Assembly: GCF_900091855.1 (NCBI RefSeq)
Contig: NZ_FMCH01000503.1
Location: forward strand, 1-36,902
Length of the DNA stretch: 36,902 nt
Direction: 5' to 3'
Source of the DNA: Streptomyces sp. DvalAA-14
GTDB taxonomy: Bacteria; Actinomycetota; Actinomycetes; Streptomycetales; Streptomycetaceae
Shown: one piece after another, positions 23,387 to 31,278 of the stretch
Layout: the number at the start of each line of letters is the position of its first letter
Numbering within the stretch: position 1 is the stretch's first letter
Notes under the pieces: generated by a model
Seen by the model: the letters and a program-made list of their open reading frames with translations, nothing else
What the model was told of the DNA's origin: nothing
Databases searched by the model: none
Program-made: the position numbers and the translations under genes

Positions 23387-24232
23387 TCAGCGCAGGTGCT
23401 TGATCACCTCGGCGAAGGCGGCCATGTGGGGCTCCAGGACGCTGATGTAGCTGACGCCGAACTGCTCGCGGTAGCGCAGCAGCCGGTCCGCGATCTCCTG
23501 CGGCGAGCCGACCAGTACCCCGGGCAGCTCGCCGAGCTGGGTGTCGTCGAGGCCGCTGGCCTGGCGGATGATGGTGAGGTCGACCTGGTCGGTGCTCCCG
23601 CCCACGGCCGCGACGAAGAGGTTCAGCTCGATGTCGCCGAAGCGGTCGCCGGCCGCGTCCCGCAGCACCTGGACGCGGCGGGCGAGGGCGTCCTCCGGGG
23701 CCAGGCCCGGTGTCACTCCCGCCATGATGGAGAAGCTGAAGATGTCGGCCTCGCGGCCGGCCAGGCCCAGCATGCGGTCGCCGGCGCCGCCCAGCATGAT
23801 CGGCGGCTTGGGGCTGTCGGGCTCCGCGGCCAGCAGCTCGCGGGTCGCCGCCAGGGTCGTCTCCAGATTCCGCAGTCGCTCCCCCGGGGTGCCGAAGGGC
23901 AGACCCACGGCTTCGAACTCGGCCGGGACGTAGCCGGCGCCGAGTCCCAGCTCGAGGCGGCCGTCGGTGAGGCGGTGCACGGCGGCGACATCGCGGGCCA
24001 GGTAGGTGGGGCTGAGAATGCCGGCGTTGAGCACGAAGGTGCCGAGCCGGATGCTCGTCACGTCGGCGGCGGCCACCAGCGCCGGGAAGGGCGCGGGCAG
24101 GCCCAGGTGGTCGGCGACCTGGATCACGTCGTAGCCGAGGTCCTCGGCCTCGCGCACGCGGGCGCGCCAGACGGACCGGGAGCCGGCGGTGAACAGGCTG
24201 ACACCGAAACGGAACGGGTGCTGCTGGGTCAT
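23387..24232 (-). CDS. LLM-class F420-dependent oxidoreductase
   Basis: This 281-residue protein has the luciferase-like monooxygenase TIM barrel: FRFGVSLFTAGSRSVWRARV at the N-terminus, then IQVADHLGLPAP, RLGTFVLNAG, LARDVAAVHRLTDGRLELGL and GAGYVPAEFEAVGL. The shortened form (about 280 residues) and the C-terminal GVSYISVLEPHM fit the F420-dependent subfamily common in actinobacteria (TIGR03621-like, from memory). The cofactor is inferred; the substrate is unknown. ATG at 24232 is supported by AAGGA seven bases upstream. The gene stands alone, with about 150 bp to the AhpD-like gene downstream on the same strand. The 246 bp upstream of it show no gene. Confidence 0.87.
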   Translation of the reverse strand: MTQQHPFRFGVSLFTAGSRSVWRARVREAEDLGYDVIQVADHLGLPAPFPALVAAADVTSIRLGTFVLNAGILSPTYLARDVAAVHRLTDGRLELGLGAGYVPAEFEAVGLPFGTPGERLRNLETTLAATRELLAAEPDSPKPPIMLGGAGDRMLGLAGREADIFSFSIMAGVTPGLAPEDALARRVQVLRDAAGDRFGDIELNLFVAAVGGSTDQVDLTIIRQASGLDDTQLGELPGVLVGSPQEIADRLLRYREQFGVSYISVLEPHMAAFAEVIKHLR

Positions 24233-24478
24233 GACAGTCCTTCGTGCGGATGAGCGGGCGGGCGGTTGAGCGGGTGGGCGGCGGACACAGAGCTGAGCGA
24301 CCGGGCGGCTGAGCCGGTGGGCCGGAACAGCCCTGTCCATACAACGTGCCGCGGCGCTCTTGTGTTCACTCCAGGTGGCGAAAGTCACCCGGGTTTCGGG
24401 CATCAGGGAACGCCACGGAAACGCCGGGCGAACAGCCCGGTGCGGGCCGCCGTCGTGCGGGGTCCGCCCCGCCGGACG

Positions 24479-25012
24479 CTAGCTCACGGCCCCGGCTATC
24501 GCGCTGACCAGGGCGGAGAGCAGGGCCGTCCCGCCGAGGGCCGCAAGCGCCGCTCCGCTGCCACGCGGGAAGGAGCGGCGGGCCAGCGCCGCGGCGGTCG
24601 CCGCGAGGGCGCCGGCCATCGTCACTCCGAGCAATGCCACCGTGAGCCAGCCGCAGAACGCCGCGACTCCGACCCTCACGTAGCCGCCCGCGTGGGTCCG
24701 CTGCACCGGGAACACCGCGCCCGGCGACAGACGCTGGGAGATCGCCGCGGCCGGATCCACCGTGGCGCCGTCGTCGGACCGGAAGGTTCCCTCGCACCGG
24801 CGGTGCCGCTCCCGCGGTGCGCCGACGTCCGCGCAGGACCGGATGGTGATCACGCCGGGAGTCCCCTCCCACCGTGCGGCGTAGGCGAGGTCCGGCACGC
24901 TGACCACGAGCGCCCCGACCGTACCGGCCAGCAGCGCCGCCACGAAGACCACCAGGGCCAACACGCTGCGCGCGCCGGACAGTCGGAGGTCTCCCAACCC
25001 TGTGCGCGGCAT
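24479..25012 (-). CDS. Small membrane protein of unknown function
   Basis: This 177-residue protein has a hydrophobic segment at residues 15-38 (VLALVVFVAALLAGTVGALVV). A polar, presumably extracytoplasmic region with two Cys follows (SCADVGAPRERHRRCEG), then two hydrophobic helices from about residues 115-175. This topology resembles small actinobacterial membrane proteins without assigned function. I do not recognise a family. It starts 15 bases downstream of the TMEM175 gene on the same strand, so the two are probably cotranscribed. Confidence 0.72.
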   Translation of the reverse strand: MPRTGLGDLRLSGARSVLALVVFVAALLAGTVGALVVSVPDLAYAARWEGTPGVITIRSCADVGAPRERHRRCEGTFRSDDGATVDPAAAISQRLSPGAVFPVQRTHAGGYVRVGVAAFCGWLTVALLGVTMAGALAATAAALARRSFPRGSGAALAALGGTALLSALVSAIAGAVS

Positions 25013-25027
25013 CCGTGCCCCCGCCCG

Positions 25028-25684
25028 TCACACGTCCTGGGGACGTTGTTCCCGTGCGCGCTGCCGTTGAAGCAGCGGGAAGTACACCCGCCCGATCAGG
25101 AGCGGTGCGGCGAACCACAGCACCCACCCGTAGGAGGTGACGAAGAAGACCGGTATGGACAGGCCGAATCCGGTGATGACGCCGTAGAGGTGGTCCCAGC
25201 CGCCGCCCGCCAACGGCGACCGGGCACCGTCGGCACGCAACTGGTGGGTGCTCAGATGATGCGACGCCGCGAGGAGCGCGACGCCCGCCAGTACCTGGAG
25301 GAGCGCGTAGAAGCCGAACCGCAGGGCGTGCGCGGTAAGGGTGTCGTCGCCCTCGGTGGTGAGCATCTTGGTCGCGAGGGGGTTCAGCACGATCATCAGC
25401 AGCCAGGACATGTTGATGCTGCGCAGCCGGGGATCGGTCCGTTCGACGGCGCGGTAGATGCGGTGGTGCTGTCCCCAGGACGCGGCGATGGCGTAGAAGC
25501 TGATCAGGAACGCCAGATAGTGGTCACCGTGGTCGTGCACCGAGGACCAGAACTCCGCGGCGGTGTGCCCGCCGGGGACGGGGAGTTCGAGGGCGAGCAG
25601 CGTGATGGCGATCGCGACCACCGCGTCGGAGAAGAGGATCAGCCGGTCGGCGGCGCGGGCGTCGAAGTCCTGTTCGTTGGCCAC
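25028..25684 (-). CDS. TMEM175-family potassium channel (DUF1211)
   Basis: This 218-residue membrane protein carries the TMEM175 signature in its first helix: RLILFSDAVVAIAITLLALE at about residues 14-33. It is followed by further hydrophobic helices (LAFLISFYAIAASWGQHHRI, then LRFGFYALLQVLAGVALLAA) and ends in a basic tail. Bacterial TMEM175 proteins form tetrameric K+-selective channels whose selectivity filter comes from helix 1. GTG at 25684 is the first start; the ribosome binding site is weak. A second TMEM175 gene, diverged in this motif, lies 4.5 kb away. Confidence 0.87.
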   Translation of the reverse strand: MANEQDFDARAADRLILFSDAVVAIAITLLALELPVPGGHTAAEFWSSVHDHGDHYLAFLISFYAIAASWGQHHRIYRAVERTDPRLRSINMSWLLMIVLNPLATKMLTTEGDDTLTAHALRFGFYALLQVLAGVALLAASHHLSTHQLRADGARSPLAGGGWDHLYGVITGFGLSIPVFFVTSYGWVLWFAAPLLIGRVYFPLLQRQRAREQRPQDV

Positions 25685-25841
25685 GGTGACCCGTCCCCCT
25701 CGATCGCGGCGCGGTGGACGTCGTACGGTCCGGCGTCCCCGAGGCGAGTCAGTAGATCACCCGCCGCCACGCCGGGTCCACCCGGGTTTCGGTCGCGCGG
25801 CGAGGTGGGTGGTAGGGCCCCGGCTCCGGGCTCCGCCGCGT

Positions 25842-25867
25842 GCCCGCGGGGGCGCGCGCCCGCGGGC
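25842..25867. promoter_or_regulatory. GC-rich inverted repeat upstream of the GS-like gene
   Basis: GCCCGCGGG and CCCGCGGGC are perfect 9-bp arms around an 8-base GC-only spacer. It could be a terminator for unknown upstream transcription or an operator of the operon starting at 25951. The flanking 25685-25950 holds no supported gene. Confidence 0.4.
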
Positions 25868-25950
25868 CGTCCCCGTCCGGGTGAACGCCGTCACTCCGAC
25901 GCCCACCGCCCTCTCGCGCCACCGCGCCCCGCGCGGCAGCATGTCCTCCC

Positions 25951-27273
25951 ATGGACGAAGAACGCTCGGCGCAGGCCCACCTGATGCGGGCTCAACTCGC
26001 CGCGGAGGGCGTCGTCGGCCTGGCCCTCAGCTGGGTGGACAACGCCGGGATCACCCGTACCAAGGGCGTCCCGCTGCGCCGGCTGGAGGACGTGGTCCGC
26101 GACGGCGTCGGCATGTCCCCCGTCTTCGACGCCTTCCTCGTCGACGACTCCGCCACCACCGGCCCCGGCCTCGGCGGCCCCGACGGCGACCTGCGCCTGT
26201 TCCCGGACCTCGAACGCGCGGTCCCGCTCGCGGCGCAACCCGGCTGGGCCTGGGCCCCCGCCGACCGCTACGCCCAGGACGGCACCGCCCACCCGGCCTG
26301 CCAGCGGCTGTTCGCCCGCCGGATGACCGAGCGGGCCCGCGCCCGGGGCCTGAGCCTGCTGGCCGCCTACGAGGTCGAGTGGATCATGCGCCGCCCCGAC
26401 GGCACCGATCCGGCCGAGGGCGGCCCGGCCTACGGCCTGCACCGGCTCACCGACCTGTCCGACTACCTCCGCGACCTGCTGCGGGCCCTGGAAGCACAGG
26501 GCCTGGACGTCCAGCAGATCCACCCCGAGTACGCCGCCGGCCAGTTCGAGGTCTCGGTCGCCGCGCAGGAACCGGTGGCCGCCGCCGACAGCACGGTGCT
26601 GGTACGCCAGACGATCCGCGGTGTGTCGGCCCGGCACGGACTGCGCGCCTCCTTCGCCCCCTGCTTCGAACCCGGCGCCGTGGGCAACGGCGCCCACCTC
26701 CACCTCAGCGCCTGGCGCGACGGCAGCAACCTGATGACCGGCGGCGCGGGCCCGTACCAGCTGACCGCGACCGGCGAATCGCTGCTGGCCGGCATCCTCG
26801 ACGCGCTGCCCGCCCTGCTGGTGCTGGGCGCCCCCGGTCCGGCGAGCCACCTGCGCCTGGTCCCCTCGCAGTGGGCCGGCGCCTACCAGTGCTGGGGCCC
26901 GGAGAACCGCGAGGCCGCGCTGCGCCTGATCTCCGGCCGCTCCGCCAACGCCGAGGTCAAATGCTTCGACGGCGCCGCCAATCCCTACCTCGCGCTCGGC
27001 GGGACCATCGCCGCCGCCCTGGCCGGCCTGGACGCCGCCGCCACCCTCCCCGCCGAGGTCAACGGAGATCCGGCCCGCCTGTCCTCCCCGCCGCCCCGGC
27101 TGCCCGAGTCCGCCGCCGACGCGCTCAGTGCCTTCACCAGTTCGGCCACCCTCCGCGAAGCCCTCGGCGAGCCCCTCCACCAGGCCGTCCGCGCCGTCCG
27201 CCAGGCCGAGATCGAGCTGTTCGCCGACCGCACCCCCACCCAGATCGCCGAAGCCACCCGCTGGCGCTACTGA
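25951..27273 (+). CDS. Glutamine-synthetase-like gamma-glutamyl ligase
   Basis: This 440-residue protein has the glutamine synthetase type I fold. The N-terminal beta-grasp reads ALSWVDNAGITRTKGVPL. Metal-binding acidic strands appear as AAYEVEWIM and HPEYAAGQFEVS. The active-site His loop is GNGAHLHLSAW, followed by VPSQWAGAYQCWGPENREAA. It is closer to GlnA-like enzymes that glutamylate amines or polyamines than to housekeeping GlnA. Together with the amidohydrolase and permease downstream it suggests amine uptake and gamma-glutamylation. No ribosome binding site precedes ATG at 25951, so the mRNA may be leaderless; an internal ATG at 25984 is possible. The amidohydrolase starts 48 bp later. 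Confidence 0.86.
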   Translation: MDEERSAQAHLMRAQLAAEGVVGLALSWVDNAGITRTKGVPLRRLEDVVRDGVGMSPVFDAFLVDDSATTGPGLGGPDGDLRLFPDLERAVPLAAQPGWAWAPADRYAQDGTAHPACQRLFARRMTERARARGLSLLAAYEVEWIMRRPDGTDPAEGGPAYGLHRLTDLSDYLRDLLRALEAQGLDVQQIHPEYAAGQFEVSVAAQEPVAAADSTVLVRQTIRGVSARHGLRASFAPCFEPGAVGNGAHLHLSAWRDGSNLMTGGAGPYQLTATGESLLAGILDALPALLVLGAPGPASHLRLVPSQWAGAYQCWGPENREAALRLISGRSANAEVKCFDGAANPYLALGGTIAAALAGLDAAATLPAEVNGDPARLSSPPPRLPESAADALSAFTSSATLREALGEPLHQAVRAVRQAEIELFADRTPTQIAEATRWRY

Positions 27274-27321
27274 CCGACCCCCGTCCCGGCCGTATCCGCC
27301 GAGCCCCCGCCGGAGCCCCCC

Positions 27322-28437
27322 GTGCGCCTCATCGACCAGCACACCCACAGCATCGCCGCCCCGGACCACGACCTGTCACCGGACGCCTTCGCCTCGCTCC
27401 TGACGGAGTCCGACCGCCCGCCGGCCGCCGGAACCACCCCCTGGGACTCCGCCCTGGGCCTGACCGTCCTGCGGGTGTGCGGCCCGGTCCTGGACGCGGG
27501 CCGGCAGCCGCGGCCCGAGACGTATCTCGCCGCCCGGGCCGCTCTCGGCGGCGCCGAAGCCGCCCGCCGCCTGCTGCGCGCCGCCGGCCTCGACTCCTGC
27601 TTCGTCGACACCGGCCTGACCACCGCGGCGGGCGCCCCACTGCTCGGCCTGCCCGCCTTCGCGGCGCTGTCCGGCGCCGGGGTCCGCGAGGTGGTCCGCC
27701 TGGAACACATCGCCGAGCAGACGACGAGCAGCGCGGCCCACTGGGGCGAGGCGACCCGTACCGCCATCGCCGAAACGGTCCGCGCCGCGAACGCGGTCGC
27801 GGTGAAATCCGTCCTCGCCTACCGGCACGGCCTCGACATCGACCCGGCCCGGCCCACCCCCGCCGAGGTCGCCCGGGCCGCCGGCGACCACTTGGCCGAA
27901 GCCGCCCGCGGCGGCCGTCCCCGCCTGAGCCATCCCGTCCTGCTGCGCCACCTGCTGTGGACCGCCGTCGACCTGCGGCTGCCGATCCAGCTGCACACCG
28001 GCTTCGGCGACCCGGACCTGACCCTGCATCGGGCGGACCCGTCGCTGCTCACCGGCTTCATCAGGGCGGTGGAGCCGCACCGCACCCCGCTCGTGCTGCT
28101 CCACTGCTACCCGTTCCACCGTCAGGCCGCCTGGCTGGCCCAGGCCTTCCCGCATGTCTACTGCGACGTCGGCCTGACCCTGTCCTACACCGGTCCGGCC
28201 GCGCCGCGCCTGCTCGGTGAGACGCTGGAACTGGCACCCTTCGGCAAGGTCCTGTTCTCCACCGACGCCTACGGACTGCCCGAGCTCCACCTGGTGGGCG
28301 CCACCGCCTTCCGCGACGCCGTCACCGGCTGGACCCGGGACGCCGGCCTGCCGCCCGCCGAGGCGGCCCGCCTCGCGGACCTGATCGGGGCCGGCAACGC
28401 CGACCGGCTCTACGGGCAGGCCCTCTTACGCCCGTAA
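27322..28437 (+). CDS. Amidohydrolase, FluG N-terminal-like
   Basis: This 371-residue metal-dependent hydrolase belongs to the amidohydrolase_2 family. Metal ligands are visible as His7 and His9 (DQHTHSI), QLHTGFGDPDL, LLHCYPFHRQ and the late Asp in LFSTDAYGLPE. In fungal and plant FluG/NodGS proteins a domain of this type is fused to a GS-like domain; here the two are separate adjacent genes. It may hydrolyse the gamma-glutamyl product or a related amide, but that is inference. GTG at 27322 is preceded by GGAG. It is cotranscribed with the GS-like gene and the permease. Confidence 0.85.
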   Translation: MRLIDQHTHSIAAPDHDLSPDAFASLLTESDRPPAAGTTPWDSALGLTVLRVCGPVLDAGRQPRPETYLAARAALGGAEAARRLLRAAGLDSCFVDTGLTTAAGAPLLGLPAFAALSGAGVREVVRLEHIAEQTTSSAAHWGEATRTAIAETVRAANAVAVKSVLAYRHGLDIDPARPTPAEVARAAGDHLAEAARGGRPRLSHPVLLRHLLWTAVDLRLPIQLHTGFGDPDLTLHRADPSLLTGFIRAVEPHRTPLVLLHCYPFHRQAAWLAQAFPHVYCDVGLTLSYTGPAAPRLLGETLELAPFGKVLFSTDAYGLPELHLVGATAFRDAVTGWTRDAGLPPAEAARLADLIGAGNADRLYGQALLRP

Positions 28438-28530
28438 CACGCCGCGAGCAGACTCGTAGCACGGCACCGGCAACCCCGCGCTTCGCCGCGCCGCCGTGCC
28501 GACGTGACGCTCACGGCGGAAGGACCTGAC

Positions 28531-30048
28531 ATGTCCGACTCCACCCTCGCCACTCCCAGCGACCGCTCCGCGGAACAGCGGCGGCGCGCACTGCGGCCCA
28601 GCCTCAATGTCTGGCAGGCCGTGGGACTCTCGATGGCGCTCATGGCGCCCAGCATGGCCGTCAACATCAATCCGCAGGCTGCCGCGCCCAGCGTGGGCCG
28701 CGCCATCCCGCTGGCCTTCCTGATCGCGGCCGTCGGCGTGCTGCTGGTGGCCTACGGCTTCGTCCGCCTGTGCCAGTACTACCAGCACGCGGGCTCGGTC
28801 TACGCCTTCGTCGGCGCCACCCTCGGACCCCGCAGCGGGGTCGTCGCGGGGTGGGGCCTGGTCGGCACGTACCTGTTCTACGGGGTGACCACCTCGTCCG
28901 TGGTCGGCATCTTCGGCACCTCCTTCCTGCAGCGCACCGGCGCCTGGTCGAACCCGCCGGTGGACGCCCCGTTCATCCTCACCGGCGCGGTCCTGCTGCT
29001 CGCCTGCTGGCTGACGATCGCCTCGATCCGCCGGGGCACCAACGTGCTGCTCACCGTCGAGGGAGCGACCGTCGCGCTGATCCTGGTCGTGGCGGCCGTG
29101 GTGCTGATCCGGCTCCTGGCCGGCAACGCCCCCTCCGGACACGGCTTCACGCTGTCCGTGTTCTCGGTCCCGCCCGGCACCGCGCCGTCCGCCCTGTTCC
29201 TCGGGGTGGTCTTCGGCTTCCTCTCCTTCGCCGGCTTCGAGGCCGCCTCCACCCTCGGCGAGGAGTCGCTCGACCCGCGGCGCGACATCCCCCGGGCGAT
29301 GCTGGCCACCACCGTCTTCGGCGGCGTCTTCTTCGTGGTGGTGACCGCCGTCGAGATGATGGGCTTCGGCGCCGACAAGGCGGGCGTCGCCGCCTTCGGC
29401 TCCTCGTCCTCGCTGATCGGGGATCTGGGCGCGAGCTACCTCAGTTCCTGGGTGGGCGACGCGGTCACCCTCGGCGCCACCGTCAGCGCCTTCGGCTGCT
29501 GCCTGGCCTGCACGGTCGGCTCGGCCCGCCTGCTGTTCGCGATGAACCGGGACGGCTTCGGCGAACGCGGCCTGGGCCGCGTCTCCCGCTTCGGCACCCC
29601 GGCCCGCGCCGCCGTCGCCGTCAGCGCGACGATGGCGCTGGTGCTGGGCCTGTGCATCACGGCCTTCTCCGCCGTCCCGGAGGACACCTTCGTCTGGGGC
29701 GGCACCATCGGCACCCTCATCCTGCTGGTGGCCTACGCACTCACCACGATCGGCGCGATCCGGCTGGTCTTCGTCCAGCGCCGGATGCCGGTGCCCAGGT
29801 GGCAGATCGCGATCCCGCTCGCCGCCCTGGCACTGCTCGGCTACACCCTCTACCGCAACATCGTCCCCTACCCGGCCTCGGGGCCGGGCCACTGGTTCCC
29901 CGTCGTCGCGGGCGGCTGGCTGCTGGCCGCCGTCGTCGCGGTCCTCGCCGCGCCCGCCACGGCCACCCGGCTCGGCCGGCGCCTGAGCGAGTCGGGGCAG
30001 GAGGAGGGAGCGGGAGCGGTGAGCGGGAGCGGTGAGCGGGAGCGGTGA
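28531..30048 (+). CDS. APC-superfamily amino acid/amine permease
   Basis: This 505-residue protein has about 12 hydrophobic helices typical of APC transporters. The first helix region reads VWQAVGLSMALMAPSMAVNI, and helix 6 carries FGFLSFAGFEAASTLGEE, the usual unwound substrate-binding segment. ATG at 28531 has GGAAGGA upstream and is preferred over the GTG at 28504. It is the last gene of the operon with the GS-like ligase and amidohydrolase, so it probably imports the amine or amino acid they process. The C-terminus (GAVSGSGERER) is encoded by the start of a 13-bp tandem repeat array that also creates the stop codon. Confidence 0.88.
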   Translation: MSDSTLATPSDRSAEQRRRALRPSLNVWQAVGLSMALMAPSMAVNINPQAAAPSVGRAIPLAFLIAAVGVLLVAYGFVRLCQYYQHAGSVYAFVGATLGPRSGVVAGWGLVGTYLFYGVTTSSVVGIFGTSFLQRTGAWSNPPVDAPFILTGAVLLLACWLTIASIRRGTNVLLTVEGATVALILVVAAVVLIRLLAGNAPSGHGFTLSVFSVPPGTAPSALFLGVVFGFLSFAGFEAASTLGEESLDPRRDIPRAMLATTVFGGVFFVVVTAVEMMGFGADKAGVAAFGSSSSLIGDLGASYLSSWVGDAVTLGATVSAFGCCLACTVGSARLLFAMNRDGFGERGLGRVSRFGTPARAAVAVSATMALVLGLCITAFSAVPEDTFVWGGTIGTLILLVAYALTTIGAIRLVFVQRRMPVPRWQIAIPLAALALLGYTLYRNIVPYPASGPGHWFPVVAGGWLLAAVVAVLAAPATATRLGRRLSESGQEEGAGAVSGSGERER

Positions 30049-30111
30049 GCGAGGGCAGTGAGCAAGGGCAGTGAGCAAGGGCAGTGAGCAAGGGCAGTGA
30101 GCAAGGCCGGT
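30008..30111. repeat. 13-bp tandem repeat, eight copies
   Basis: Units from 30008 read GAGCGGGAGCGGT (three exact copies), GAGCGAGGGCAGT, GAGCAAGGGCAGT (three exact copies), then GAGCAAGGCCGGT. Because 13 is not a multiple of three, the array shifts frame and supplies the permease stop at 30046-30048. Confidence 0.92.
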
Positions 30112-30181
30112 GAGGCCGGGGGCCGTGGCGGCCGGTCCGGTCGGGGAGGCGGTCGGCGGCCGCGGCCGCGATACCTCGGAC

Positions 30182-30877
30182 TCACTCCCCCGCCCGGCCC
30201 GGGTCACCGTCCGCGTCCCCTTGACCGCCCCCGCCCCCGCCCCCGTCCCCGGCGGCGTCGGCCAGGCGGATCGCCGGGCGGTAGTAGAGGTTGACGCCGA
30301 TCAGGATCGGCAGGATGCCGGCCCATACGAAGGTGGCCGCCTCGGTGGCGAACGGGGCGACGGCGGCGGAGGCGGCCAGGGCAGCGCACACCGCCACGAT
30401 ACGGGCCAGGATCCACTGGCTGTAGACGGCCGGGATCCGGTCGGCGAGGTGCCCCGAGCGGTGCAGCCGCAGCCAGAGCAGGATGAAGGCGCAGCCGACC
30501 GCGAGGACGGCGAGGTCGAAGAAGACGACCGCGGCGGCGTTGCTCCCGTAGCGGCCGACCAGGGCGGAGGGGAACGGCAGAAAGGCGATCAGCAGCAGGA
30601 ACAGGGTGTTCAGCCGGGCGATCCACTCGTCGTGCCAGCTGGCCAGGCGGAACAGCCGCCGGTGCTGCTGCCAGAAGGCCGCGATGATGACGAAGGTGGC
30701 CGCGTAGCTGAGGAACTGGCCCTCCTGCCGGGACAGCGCGGCCCGCATCTGCCCGGCGGAGGAATGGTCGGGGATGCGCGGTACGGGGATCTGCAGGACG
30801 AGCACCGTCAGCGCGATGGCGAAGACGGCGTCGGTCAGGGTCGTCAGCCGGCCCAGGGAGTGTTTGTCCTCCGTCAC
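30182..30877 (-). CDS. TMEM175-family potassium channel (DUF1211), second copy
   Basis: This 231-residue membrane protein is a second TMEM175 member. Helix 1 reads RLTTLTDAVFAIALTVLVLQ, where the usual FSDAV is LTDAV. Further helices include FLSYAATFVIIAAFWQQHRR and TLFLLLIAFLPFPSALVG. The C-terminus is a Gly-rich hydrophilic tail (DGGGGGGGQGDADGD). Like the gene at 25028 it should form a K+ channel; the changed filter helix may alter selectivity. It converges on the permease operon and is divergent from the micropeptide-ABC transporter unit. Confidence 0.86.
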   Translation of the reverse strand: MTEDKHSLGRLTTLTDAVFAIALTVLVLQIPVPRIPDHSSAGQMRAALSRQEGQFLSYAATFVIIAAFWQQHRRLFRLASWHDEWIARLNTLFLLLIAFLPFPSALVGRYGSNAAAVVFFDLAVLAVGCAFILLWLRLHRSGHLADRIPAVYSQWILARIVAVCAALAASAAVAPFATEAATFVWAGILPILIGVNLYYRPAIRLADAAGDGGGGGGGQGDADGDPGRAGE

Positions 30878-30909
30878 GTCGCCCTACCGCCCGTCGCCCT
30901 GACGCCCGT

Positions 30910-30950
30910 CGATCCGCCGCATCGATCTGCCGCATCGATCTGCCGCTCAT
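30910..30950. repeat. 13-bp tandem repeat, three copies
   Basis: CGATCCGCCGCAT, CGATCTGCCGCAT and CGATCTGCCGCTCAT follow one another directly, the last with two extra bases. Confidence 0.75.
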
Positions 30951-31141
30951 CGGGTCCGGCGACCTGAGCTTCCCGCCGGCGCCCGCCGAGGACTGGTCAT
31001 TGCTCCGAAGGCGGCGTGTCCTTCCGGCTCGGCGCCTCCGGCGCGGAATCGAACACGCCGCACGCTCCCTCGCCTCGGCGGCTCGGGCCACGGCTGCGGC
31101 AATGCGGAGACATGTTCGAGAGATTCACTCCTGAGAGGCCG

Positions 31142-31167
31142 TAACGGTCCCGCGTACCGCCCCGTTA
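31142..31167. promoter_or_regulatory. TAACGG/CCGTTA dyad upstream of the micropeptide ORF
   Basis: Exact 6-bp inverted arms lie 20 bp apart start to start, two helical turns, about 45-70 bp before the ATG at 31210. It is a possible operator. Confidence 0.3.
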
Positions 31168-31209
31168 TCCGAGCAACTGTCCGGATCTGCCGCAGCCAGG
31201 GGAGGGACC

Positions 31210-31278
31210 ATGCCGTACACAGTATTGACCGCCGGTTGGCCGGAAGTGTTCGAATCGGCTTCGGGGGTGGCGCGGTGA
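31210..31278 (+). CDS. Putative 22-residue micropeptide coupled to the ABC exporter
   Basis: An ATG at 31210 is preceded by GGGGAGGG at ideal spacing, a stronger ribosome binding site than that of the transporter itself. The ORF encodes a short peptide beginning MPYTVLTAGWPEVF and ending ESASGVAR. Its stop overlaps the exporter's GTG start (GTGA at 31275-31278), so translation of the two is coupled. The peptide has no signal sequence, Cys or leader motif that I recognise. It could be an exported signalling or RiPP-like precursor, or only a leader ORF that boosts transporter translation. It is too short for family assignment. Confidence 0.5.
   Translation: MPYTVLTAGWPEVFESASGVAR

Larger units (their letters stand above)
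30878..31209. other. Divergent intergenic region with a short 13-bp repeat and a dyad
   Basis: No gene is supported between the TMEM175 and micropeptide starts. It contains a threefold 13-bp repeat (30910-30950) and a TAACGG/CCGTTA dyad (31142-31167). A ribosome binding site GGGGAGGG lies at its right end. Promoters are not clear by eye. Confidence 0.5.

Noticed and set aside
25749-25952. Small minus-strand ORF upstream of the GS-like gene
   Set aside because: It is Arg/Gly-rich, has no ribosome binding site or family match, and covers a GC palindrome.
27376-28290. Long minus-strand frame opposite the amidohydrolase gene
   Set aside because: Its Gly/Val/Gln-rich translation has no motif, while the plus strand encodes complete amidohydrolase metal sites. 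It is an artefact of GC bias.
30008-30111. CRISPR-like array
   Set aside because: The 13-bp units follow one another with no spacers and no cas genes are present; it is a minisatellite.
28426-30207. A 593-codon minus-strand frame opposite the permease
   Set aside because: It is low complexity and antisense to a clear 12-helix APC transporter.
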